In this document: positions 1 to 6,202 of the stretch, in pieces
How positions within the stretch are numbered: the first letter of the stretch is position 1
Layout of the letters: each line of letters begins with the position of its first letter
Assembly: GCA_020216575.1 (NCBI GenBank)
Contig: JAIUYC010000266.1
Location: 1-6,202, forward strand
Direction of reading: 5' to 3'
DNA: 6,202 nt
Origin: Coleofasciculus sp. S288
GTDB lineage: Bacteria > Cyanobacteriota > Cyanobacteriia > Cyanobacteriales > Coleofasciculaceae
Notes under the pieces: model-generated
Database searches by the model: none
What the model was told of the DNA's origin: nothing
What the model saw: the letters and a program-made list of their open reading frames with translations, nothing else
Made by a program: the position numbers and the translations under genes

Positions 1-116
1 CGGGTTTAGAGAATAAATTGGGCTAAAATCAATAACCTCTCAACACAACCTGCCCTTTCCCAGAGTCTTGTCGCCCCTTCAGGAATAATTTATTTTTTGG
101 AGTTCCCTAAGAACGT

Positions 117-1583
117 TCAACTCGGTAAAAAACCTCCCTCTCGCAGTTCCCTGACGCTATCCTTAACTGCCCACAGAATATAATCAATATCTTCATCGCT
201 GTGAGCAGTGGATAGAAAACTGCCTCCCCCACGCAGCAAAACTTTTCTGTCAAACAGATGATAGTACAACAAGTTAAACACTAGCGAATAGGCAGAATTT
301 TCCGCAGAATTAGAATCTCCTGACGATGCAGTACCAAAAAGCGAACCAAAATTTGCCATGCGGATAGGCACTTGGTCTTCTGCAAAATAATCATTCAGGC
401 TTTTAACAAACTGCGATGTACGTTGATTTAATTGTTCTTGGAGGGATGAACCTTGAGTTTTTAAGTATTTTAGTACAATCCGTGCTGCTGCTATAGCTAG
501 CGGATGTTTGCAAAACGTTCCGGCAAAAAAGGTTGGTTTCGTTTGAGGATAGGATGAATCTCCATAATTCCAATAACCGCCGTCGATCGCATCCATATAC
601 TTCGCCTTACCAGCAATAATACCAATCGGCATACCACCACCAACAATCTTGCCATAGGTTGCCAAATCCGCTTCAATCCCAAACCATGCCTGCGCTCCAC
701 CAGTATGAATCCGAAAGCCCGTAATCATCTCATCAAAGATTAAGGCTATCCCAGCTTTTTGGGTTAACTGTCTGAGTTGTTGTAGAAACTCTTTCGGCTG
801 TAAATTGGGGCGGCGACTCTGAACGGGTTCAACTAGAATAGCTGCCAAGTCCTGCTCGTGGGATTTTATAATTTCAAGAGTTTGAGAATTGCCATACTCT
901 AATACCAAAACATCTTCAATACTATTAGGCGGTATTCCTAGAGAAGTGGGTAAAGTTTGCAAGTTCCCATTTTCATGACGTATTTCAAACAATGTTCCAT
1001 CAGAATGACCGTGATAGGAGCCAGAAAACATTACAATCTTAGATCGACCTGTTACTGTTCTGGCTAGACGAATTGCCGTCATCACAGCTTCTGTGCCTGT
1101 ATTGCTGAAAGTAACTCGCTCCATTCCCGTCATTTCACAAATGGCTTCAGCCACTTCCCCAACCCACTCGGCTTGGCTACCAATTTGAATACCTTTTTCA
1201 AGTTGCTCTAATAGAACTTCTTTAATGAAAGACGGATTATAACCAAATAAATTTATCCCATACCCCATGATTAAATCGATATACTCGTTTCCATCGATAT
1301 CCCAAACTTTAGAACCTAGAGCGCGTTCTACCACAATAGGATAGTGCATCTCTTTGGTGAGTAAATTAAAATCAATGGATAATCGCTTATCCGCTAGAAC
1401 GGAACGGTAAGTCTGTGCAAGTTGCTTGGAGGTTTTTGTAGCTTGGTTATAGCGTGATATTAAAGCATCCAAATGTTTAATCTGAGCGGCTGTGAGAGCC
1501 TTTCTGGCTTCTTGAAGGGTTGGTAGGGGTAGCGTATCAATCTGATGCTCGGATTGCTGTAAGGTAGATAGTTTTGCGTTCAT
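117..1583 (-). CDS. PLP-dependent class III aminotransferase, AMT-domain type of PKS/NRPS clusters
   Basis: This complete 488-residue enzyme of the glutamate-1-semialdehyde aminotransferase-like branch (fold type I, cytoplasmic) moves an amino group using pyridoxal phosphate. Visible sites: NTGTEA (161-166) for the cofactor phosphate, SYHGHSDG (189-196) with the ring-stacking region, FDEMITGFR (283-291) with Asp284 for the pyridine nitrogen, Lys312 in YGKIVGGGMPIG as the Schiff-base lysine, and AGTF (354-357). About 80 residues precede the core (KEMHYPIVVERALGSKVWD), including a helical stretch LISRYNQATKTSKQL. That extension and the VEPVQSRRPNLQPKEFLQQL block resemble AMT domains inside McyE-like hybrid synthases, as I recall them, while HemL is usually about 430 residues. 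It starts at ATG 1583 without a clear ribosome site and lies 134 bases after the NRPS, same strand. Likely roles: aminate the aldehyde released by the NRPS reductase, or aminate a beta-keto chain in trans. Confidence 0.9.
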   Translation of the reverse strand: MNAKLSTLQQSEHQIDTLPLPTLQEARKALTAAQIKHLDALISRYNQATKTSKQLAQTYRSVLADKRLSIDFNLLTKEMHYPIVVERALGSKVWDIDGNEYIDLIMGYGINLFGYNPSFIKEVLLEQLEKGIQIGSQAEWVGEVAEAICEMTGMERVTFSNTGTEAVMTAIRLARTVTGRSKIVMFSGSYHGHSDGTLFEIRHENGNLQTLPTSLGIPPNSIEDVLVLEYGNSQTLEIIKSHEQDLAAILVEPVQSRRPNLQPKEFLQQLRQLTQKAGIALIFDEMITGFRIHTGGAQAWFGIEADLATYGKIVGGGMPIGIIAGKAKYMDAIDGGYWNYGDSSYPQTKPTFFAGTFCKHPLAIAAARIVLKYLKTQGSSLQEQLNQRTSQFVKSLNDYFAEDQVPIRMANFGSLFGTASSGDSNSAENSAYSLVFNLLYYHLFDRKVLLRGGGSFLSTAHSDEDIDYILWAVKDSVRELREGGFLPS

Positions 1584-1624
1584 AGGGCTGTCGTCTTTTT
1601 CAGTTAATTTTTGGTTTCGACTTT

Positions 1625-1693
1625 TGTAGGGGCGGGTTTAGCGTAAACGCTTTGTCTGGCAACCGTTTGATGGAATTCAAAACCCGCCTCACA
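1625..1693. repeat. Intergenic inverted-repeat element (hairpin) between NRPS and aminotransferase
   Basis: The 134-base gap between the two genes contains GGCGGGTTT at 1631-1639 and its exact reverse complement AAACCCGCC at 1680-1688. The arms extend imperfectly outward (TGTAGG... against ...TCACA), giving a 69-base element. Inside the loop is a second small hairpin, AGCGTAAACGCT, at 1640-1651. Arms of the form GTAGGGGCGGGTTT recur as dispersed hairpin repeats in many filamentous cyanobacterial genomes (from memory, not searched). No T-run follows the stem in the direction of transcription, so it does not look like a standard intrinsic terminator. In the transcript it could still fold and affect stability or expression of the downstream gene. 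Confidence 0.65.
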
Positions 1694-1717
1694 GTTAGAT
1701 TATTTTTGTCCAGCTAA

Positions 1718-4489
1718 TTAACAGCAAATTTCATGTTGCGGTGGAGCTTCCAAAAAGCCATCCTTAATTAGATGTGAGAAGTAAGTGTGAAGCACCGCTT
1801 CATCAACTTTTGGACAGAAAATAGAGAGGTTTTCTAGTTCTTCAAGAGTCTCTTGGCTGTCGAACTGTAAGTCTGCTGTTGGGTTTTGAGAATCTTTTTC
1901 CAGAAAAAATGGAATAAGTGGATATAGGGAATGTTCTGGCGAATCCTCACCAAGATGCAATAGTTTATCTTGCCATTCCTTTTCAGTAATCTGTTGCAAT
2001 GGATAACCGATTGAGCGAATTGTTTCAATGAGGTGATTTGAAGATAACGGGTAAGGATTGACTAAATGAAACGCTTTTCCTAATGATTGGCTCTGCCTTG
2101 ATAGAGAAACAATAGCCTTGCTGACATAATCGACAGGCATGATGTCTAACATGATTTCCCCGGCAGGTGCACCTCCAAGTTGAATACAGCCAATTATCAG
2201 TCTGTACAAAAAGTCATTGACATTAAACATGCCTGTTTGGCTATGGCCGGATATTCGTCCTAACCGATAAATACTAATTGGAAGTGCGCGATCGCGTGCA
2301 AGCATGACTAACATTTCAGCAACCCATTTGCTCTGAGCATAGCCATTTGATGGGATTGACCAATCATCGAGGCTATCCTGTTCTCGCACCACCTTGACTC
2401 CAGAATCACCATCAGCAGAGAAAACGCTAGTGGTGGAAATGAAATGTACGGGCTTTACCTTAATCTGACTCGCTAATCTTAATACCTCCTGAGTTCCCAA
2501 CACATTGGTTGCCTTGAGGGTAGAGTAGGGATAAGCATGATGAACCCATGCGCCATTGTGATAAATGACATCGATTTGACTGGCGATCGCACGAAAGTCT
2601 TCTTCACAAAGACCCAACCCTGGCTGAGATAAATCTCCGACAACGGGGATAATTCTGTGGTTTAGGGACTCATCCCAGAGTAAATAAGATTTAAGGCAAC
2701 TTTGGAGTTTGTTTTTAGCTGATTCAAGATTGGAAGCACGAACCAAGCAATAGATATCTGCTTGCGTTTGCTGCAAAAGCTCATCCAGTAAAAAGGCTCC
2801 CAGAAAACCTGTTGCCCCCGTCAAAAGAATAGCGTTAACTGAGCTAGATAGAGGACTGGTAGCATCAGGGCAAATTGCAGGGTCTAAAACGGCTTCTGCC
2901 CTCAGATCTACAAACGTTTGTGTACCCATTGGGGTACGGGAATGGGTCTGCTGTAGTGACTCAATTGTTTCCGCTAAACCTGCTAAAGTTGGTATCTCAA
3001 ACAACGTGCGTAAGGACAAATTGATCTGGAACGTGCTTCTTACCTGAGTAACCAACTGAGTTAGCAACAGGGAATGTCCTCCTAAGTCAAAAAAATTATC
3101 GTGTATCCCAATTGGCTTAACGTTCAGTATTTGTGTCCAAATTTTGGCTAGCTGTTTCTCGATAGGTGTACGCGGTGCCACATAGACGGCTTCAGATTGA
3201 GTCAACTCCGGTGCTTTTAAAGCGCGGCGATCTATCTTTCCATTGGGTGTCAATGGCAAAGTATCTAACAGCACGAACGCTGACGGTATCATGTAACCGG
3301 GTAGCTTTTCTGAGCACAATCGACGCAACTCGGAAATTTCAGGCTTTTGCTCTGGGGAAGAAACCACATACGCTACAAGGCGCTTGACACTGGCATCATC
3401 CTCTCGTGGCGCTGTAACAACTACCTCTTGTACAGCAGGATGTTGCCTCAGCACTGACTCGATCTCTGCGAGTTCAATCCGGAAGCCACGCAGCTTTACC
3501 TGGTGGTCGATGCGACTGAGAAACTCCAGATTACCATCGGGTAAGTACTTCACCAAGTCTCCTGTCTTATACAGGCGCTTGTCTGGCTCAAAGGGGTGCG
3601 GGATAAATTTCTCCGCCGTTAGATCCGGTCGATTGAAATAGCCCACAGCTAAACCTTCCCCCCCAATATACAGTTCGCCAGGAACCCCCACTGGAACGGG
3701 TTGCAGGTAGTGGTCTAGTACGTAAACTTGTGTATTGGCAATGGGGTGACCGATGGGAACTGAACCCTCGCGTTCGTCAATTGGGTGGAGGGTAGACCAG
3801 ATGGTGGTTTCCGTGGGGCCGTACAGATTCCAGAGGGAAGCGCAACGTACTCGCAACTCATTCGCCAGTTCCCTAGGTAACGCTTCCCCACCACAGAGAA
3901 TTTTCAGATGTGGGTTGCCCTGCCATCCCGCCGTTAAAAGAAGTCGCCAGGTTGCCGGAGTTGCTTGCATCACCGTAGCGCCGGAACGGTTGAGGTGTTC
4001 TAGCAACTGCGTACCGTCAGCCGCGACTTCACGGCTAACCAACACCACACGAGCGCCTACCATAATAGGTAAGAACAGTTCTAATGCTGCAATGTCAAAC
4101 GATAATGTCGTGACGGATAGGAGAATATCCCGGTCTGTGAGTCCTGGAGACAGGCGCATGGAACTTAAGAAGTTGACCAAGGCACGGTGAGGAATGAGAA
4201 CTCCCTTGGGCTGACCTGTAGAACCGGAGGTGTAGAGGATATAGGCAAGGTGGTCAGCCGTTACCTGAGTAACTGGATTGTGCTGATGGTGTTGAGCAAT
4301 ACGTTCCCAGTCTGCATCTAGGCAAATGACTTGAGCCTGATGGTTTGGTAAGGTTGCCAGCCATTGATGCTGTGTCAGTAAAACTGACACTTGAGCATCC
4401 GACACCATAAACGCCAGACGTTCTTTCGGATAGGTTGGGTCTAGGGGTAAATAGGCTGCACCGGCTTTGAGAATGCCCAAGAGTCCCAC
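1718..4489 (-). CDS. NRPS terminal part: adenylation (rest), PCP, thioester reductase
   Basis: This continues the same NRPS frame after the TGA at 4505-4507. The nominal start is a GTG aligning with the Val before GLLGILKAG, so it is probably not a natural start, and no Shine-Dalgarno precedes it. A-domain motifs: A2 LKAGAAYLPLDP (7-18), A3 YTSGSTGQPKG (86-96), A5 NLYGPTE (221-227), A6 GELYIGGEGL, A7 YKTGDL (307-312), A8 VKLRGFRIELAEIE (331-344), A10 NGKID with Lys418. The PCP spans about 436-511, with phosphopantetheine site Ser473 in DLGGHSLL. From about 552 to 905 is a short-chain-dehydrogenase-type thioester reductase: GATGFLG nucleotide loop (558-564), Thr686 in ISTTSV, and Tyr717/Lys721 in YAQSK as the catalytic triad. 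R domains reductively release the carrier-bound product as an aldehyde, sometimes on to the alcohol. There is no thioesterase. The protein ends EICC at a TAA. Confidence 0.93.
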   Translation of the reverse strand: MGLLGILKAGAAYLPLDPTYPKERLAFMVSDAQVSVLLTQHQWLATLPNHQAQVICLDADWERIAQHHQHNPVTQVTADHLAYILYTSGSTGQPKGVLIPHRALVNFLSSMRLSPGLTDRDILLSVTTLSFDIAALELFLPIMVGARVVLVSREVAADGTQLLEHLNRSGATVMQATPATWRLLLTAGWQGNPHLKILCGGEALPRELANELRVRCASLWNLYGPTETTIWSTLHPIDEREGSVPIGHPIANTQVYVLDHYLQPVPVGVPGELYIGGEGLAVGYFNRPDLTAEKFIPHPFEPDKRLYKTGDLVKYLPDGNLEFLSRIDHQVKLRGFRIELAEIESVLRQHPAVQEVVVTAPREDDASVKRLVAYVVSSPEQKPEISELRRLCSEKLPGYMIPSAFVLLDTLPLTPNGKIDRRALKAPELTQSEAVYVAPRTPIEKQLAKIWTQILNVKPIGIHDNFFDLGGHSLLLTQLVTQVRSTFQINLSLRTLFEIPTLAGLAETIESLQQTHSRTPMGTQTFVDLRAEAVLDPAICPDATSPLSSSVNAILLTGATGFLGAFLLDELLQQTQADIYCLVRASNLESAKNKLQSCLKSYLLWDESLNHRIIPVVGDLSQPGLGLCEEDFRAIASQIDVIYHNGAWVHHAYPYSTLKATNVLGTQEVLRLASQIKVKPVHFISTTSVFSADGDSGVKVVREQDSLDDWSIPSNGYAQSKWVAEMLVMLARDRALPISIYRLGRISGHSQTGMFNVNDFLYRLIIGCIQLGGAPAGEIMLDIMPVDYVSKAIVSLSRQSQSLGKAFHLVNPYPLSSNHLIETIRSIGYPLQQITEKEWQDKLLHLGEDSPEHSLYPLIPFFLEKDSQNPTADLQFDSQETLEELENLSIFCPKVDEAVLHTYFSHLIKDGFLEAPPQHEICC

Positions 4490-4684
4490 TAAGGTAGAGA
4501 GCGATCACTCTATGCACAAACCCACCAGTTTCCCTGTCCCGACACCCATACTCCTCAAGTAGTGAGCGAGTTGATTCGCTCGTTGGTTCAATTCTCGATA
4601 CGTCAGTTGCTCATCTTCAAAAACCACAGCTACGGCATCCGATGTCTGCTCAACTTGAGCTTCAAATAACTGATGAACACACTG
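3206..4684 (-). other. Adenylation domain, predicted glycine-specific, interrupted by a stop
   Basis: The domain spans both NRPS reading-frame pieces. Aligning by eye to the GrsA pocket positions (235, 236, 239, 278, 299, 301, 322, 330, 331, 517) gives, in downstream numbering from GTG 4489, D132, I133, L136, Q175, L198, G200, L222, I230, W231 and K418. This reads DILQLGLIWK, which I recall as the standard glycine code. D132 is the Asp that contacts the substrate amino group, and K418 is the catalytic A10 Lys. The stop falls between A1 (LTYREL) and A2 (LKAGAAYLPLDP), in the N-terminal subdomain. Neither half on its own would be a complete adenylation enzyme. The glycine call rests on manual alignment. 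Confidence 0.8.
4505..4507 (-). other. In-frame TGA stop in the NRPS A domain (CGA Arg expected)
   Basis: On the minus strand the codons read tgc ata gag TGA tcg ctc tct acc tta gtg gga ctc ttg, giving C-I-E-stop-S-L-S-T-L-V-G-L-L. Typical A domains read (V/I)-E-R-S-L-x-x-(V/I)-x-G-(L/I)-L here, so the stop replaces the conserved Arg with no insertion or deletion. The plus strand at 4501-4508 is GCGATCAC. A G at 4507 would restore both CGA (Arg) and a perfect HIP1 octamer. It could be a true nonsense mutation, a base-call error, or suppressed in the cell. The sequence alone cannot decide. Confidence 0.93.
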
Positions 4685-6202
4685 ATTTTTGGGGTAATCC
4701 GTTTGAGTGTTATTCCACTCCACTAAGAGTTGCTGCCGTTCTGCTGGTGTTAAAAGCGGCAATTCTGAAAGACGTTGATGAGGATTCGTAACAATACCGT
4801 CCAGCACGCTCTGAAAATGCCCGATCATGCGAGTAATCGTGGCAGGATCAAATAAATCGGTGCTGTACTCAAGTGTTCCCCGGAGTCCGTCTGGTGTTTC
4901 CAACAGGTGCAGGGTTAAATCAAACTGTGATGTTTTACGGCCTACCTCCAGCGGGTTCAGCGTCAATCCCGGAAGCTCCAGCGCTTGGCTGGGAACATTC
5001 TGGAGCGTCAGCGCCACCTGAAACAAGGGTGTATGGCTCAAGTTTCGCCCCGGTTGCAGTTCCTCCACCAACTTTTCAAACGGTAAATCTTGGTGACCGT
5101 AGGCTTGTAGGGTGGTCTCGCGCACTCTCCCTAGCAGTTCCCGAAAACTGGGATTGCCTGAAAGGTCGTTCCGTAACACCAACGTATTGAGAAAAAGCCC
5201 AATCAGTGATTCAAGCTCAGGTCGGTTGCGATTTGCGATCGCTAAACCCACAAGGATGTCCTCTTGTCCCGTGTAGCGGTAAAGCAACGTCTTGAACGCC
5301 GCCAGCAGGGTCATAAATAGTGTCGCTCCTTCCTGCTGACTGAATTTAGCGATCGCCTCAGTCAACGATTTAGGGATTGTGAACGATCGCGCAGCGCCTC
5401 GGAACGTCTGGATTGCTGGACGAGGGCGATCGCTCGGTAACTCTAGCACCGCTGGAGCGCCCTCTAGCTGCTGTTTCCAATAACTGAGCTGCTTCTCCAG
5501 GACTTCCCCCTGCAACCACTGCTGTTGCCAAACTGCAAAATCGGCATACTGGATGGGAAGTTCCGGAAGTGATGCAGGTTTGCCCGTGGAGAATGCTTCG
5601 TATAGCGCGGCTAATTCCCGGACGAGTACCCCTAGCGACCAACCATCCGAGATAATATGATGCATGGTGAACAGCACGATATGCTCAGAGTCACTCAGCC
5701 GTAGTAGAGTGACTCTGAGCAACGATTCCTCGCTTAGGTCAAAGGGGTGCTGAGCGTCCTGAGTCGCTAACCACAAGCTTTCAGTTTCCCGTTCTGTTTC
5801 CGGCAACTCCCGCAAATCTTCGACTCGCAGCATTAAGGTTGCCGTTGGATTGATAACCTGAACGGGTTGTCCATTCACAACCTTAAACGTCGTGCGGAAA
5901 ACTTCGTGCCGCCTAATAATTTCCTTAAGGGTTTGTTCCAGTGCCGTGACGTTCAGTAAACCCGTCAGTCGAACGGCATAGGGAAGGTTATAAAGAGAAG
6001 GATGAGTTTCAAATTGCTCTAAAAACCACAGCCGCTGCTGAGCAAAGGATAAGGGAAATATGTTAGATTCTCGACTTTGGAGTTTAATCGGAGTCAATGA
6101 ACCCTGGCTATCTTTATCAGCTTGCTCGGCTAATTTTTCGGTAATAATGACAGCAAACTCGTCTAGTGTTGAGCGTTCAAAAAAGTGGCGTAGGGGTAAA
6201 TC
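4505..6202 (-). CDS. NRPS, upstream part: PCP tail, condensation domain, start of A domain (5' end outside window; ends at in-frame TGA)
   Basis: This is part of a nonribosomal peptide synthetase. The frame is open from the window edge, and a TTG at 6097 is an internal Leu codon, not the start. The first ~30 visible residues (DLPLRHFFERSTLDEF...) are the last helices of a carrier domain from the preceding module. A complete condensation domain follows at about 6064-4724. Numbering from Leu 6097, its motifs are C1 SFAQQRLWFL (17-26), C2 RHEVFRTTF (63-71), active-site HHIISDG (146-152, catalytic His147), C4 YADFAVW (184-190), C5 IGLFLNTLVLR (299-309), C6 HQDLPFE (335-341) and C7 RNLSHTPLFQ (351-360). 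A PCP directly before it, with no epimerase, fits an LCL-type domain joining two L-configured (or achiral) units. From about residue 472 the A domain begins (A1 motif LTYREL, 498-503) and is cut at GLCIE-stop. The sequence continues in the same frame in the next entry, so the two are almost certainly one gene. Confidence 0.93.
   Translation of the reverse strand, partial: DLPLRHFFERSTLDEFAVIITEKLAEQADKDSQGSLTPIKLQSRESNIFPLSFAQQRLWFLEQFETHPSLYNLPYAVRLTGLLNVTALEQTLKEIIRRHEVFRTTFKVVNGQPVQVINPTATLMLRVEDLRELPETERETESLWLATQDAQHPFDLSEESLLRVTLLRLSDSEHIVLFTMHHIISDGWSLGVLVRELAALYEAFSTGKPASLPELPIQYADFAVWQQQWLQGEVLEKQLSYWKQQLEGAPAVLELPSDRPRPAIQTFRGAARSFTIPKSLTEAIAKFSQQEGATLFMTLLAAFKTLLYRYTGQEDILVGLAIANRNRPELESLIGLFLNTLVLRNDLSGNPSFRELLGRVRETTLQAYGHQDLPFEKLVEELQPGRNLSHTPLFQVALTLQNVPSQALELPGLTLNPLEVGRKTSQFDLTLHLLETPDGLRGTLEYSTDLFDPATITRMIGHFQSVLDGIVTNPHQRLSELPLLTPAERQQLLVEWNNTQTDYPKNQCVHQLFEAQVEQTSDAVAVVFEDEQLTYRELNQRANQLAHYLRSMGVGTGKLVGLCIE
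5235..5433. repeat. Cluster of three HIP1 octamers (GCGATCGC) within the C domain
   Basis: Perfect copies lie at 5235-5242, 5349-5356 and 5426-5433. Two more lie in the reductase region at 2288-2295 and 2583-2590, and a one-mismatch version (GCGATCAC) is at 4501-4508 over the TGA stop. HIP1 is a highly iterated palindrome of cyanobacterial genomes, so the copies support the host assignment and indicate DNA long resident in cyanobacteria. They sit inside coding sequence and have no known role in this gene. Confidence 0.9.

Noticed and set aside
98..126. Possible terminator after the aminotransferase (GAGTT...AACTC, GAACGTTC palindrome)
   Set aside because: The stems are only 4-5 bp, and the tract that follows in the transcript is A-rich instead of U-rich.
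117..1583. Housekeeping HemL (tetrapyrrole glutamate-1-semialdehyde aminomutase)
   Set aside because: The long N-terminal extension, the AMT-like blocks and the position next to an NRPS all fit secondary metabolism better.
3166..4190. Plus-strand open frames within the A-domain region
   Set aside because: They lie antisense to conserved A-domain motifs, and their translations look like low-complexity Ser/Arg-rich shadow peptides.
4505..4507. TGA read as selenocysteine or as Trp under a variant code
   Set aside because: Homologous A domains have Arg here, not Cys or Trp, no selenocysteine hairpin is evident just downstream, and the other genes follow the standard code.
4254..4517. 87-residue minus-strand frame overlapping the stop site
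   Set aside because: It is an out-of-frame shadow of the A domain. The true frame carries motifs A2 and A3 across the same bases.
4490..4520. Frameshift between the two NRPS reading frames
   Set aside because: The pieces are in the same frame, separated by 15 bases (five sense codons) after the TGA. It is a substitution, not an indel.
6095..6097. TTG as the start codon of the upstream NRPS protein
   Set aside because: The same frame is open for 35 more codons to the window edge and encodes a typical PCP tail and linker, so the Leu is internal.

Overview
The window looks like part of a secondary-metabolite gene cluster from a cyanobacterium, probably a filamentous one. The grounds are five perfect copies of the cyanobacterial HIP1 octamer GCGATCGC, an intergenic hairpin whose arms read GGCGGGTTT/AAACCCGCC, and NRPS and aminotransferase sequences of the style found in cyanobacterial clusters. 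Every real gene is on the minus strand, so transcription runs from high to low coordinates.

From 6202 down to 1718 lies the 3' end of a nonribosomal peptide synthetase (NRPS) gene. The frame is open to the window edge, so the gene starts outside. Domain order is: tail of a carrier domain (PCP), condensation (C), adenylation (A), PCP, and a C-terminal NAD(P)H-dependent thioester reductase (R). The ten residues lining the A-domain pocket read DILQLGLIWK, the classic glycine code. The R domain marks this as the terminal module, releasing the product as an aldehyde (or alcohol) instead of an acid. One in-frame TGA at 4505-4507 interrupts the A domain between motifs A1 and A2. There is no frameshift: the frame continues through the stop, and the expected residue there is Arg (CGA). 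The stop sits in what would be a perfect HIP1 site but for one C-to-T change. All later motifs are intact, so this is a recent nonsense mutation, a sequencing error, or a read-through site.

Positions 1584-1717 are intergenic and hold a roughly 69-base inverted-repeat element. Downstream, 1583 to 117, is a complete PLP-dependent class III aminotransferase. It resembles the aminotransferase (AMT) domains built into cyanobacterial hybrid PKS/NRPS enzymes more than it resembles housekeeping HemL. Positions 1-116 show no convincing gene or terminator.

Taken together, the last module is predicted to add glycine, the R domain to release it as a glycinal aldehyde, and the aminotransferase either to convert that aldehyde to an amine (as MxcL does for myxochelin) or to act in trans on an earlier beta-keto intermediate. 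The first option would give an unusual 2-aminoethylamide terminus. This is inference. If the TGA is real and not suppressed, the pathway is probably dead in this strain.
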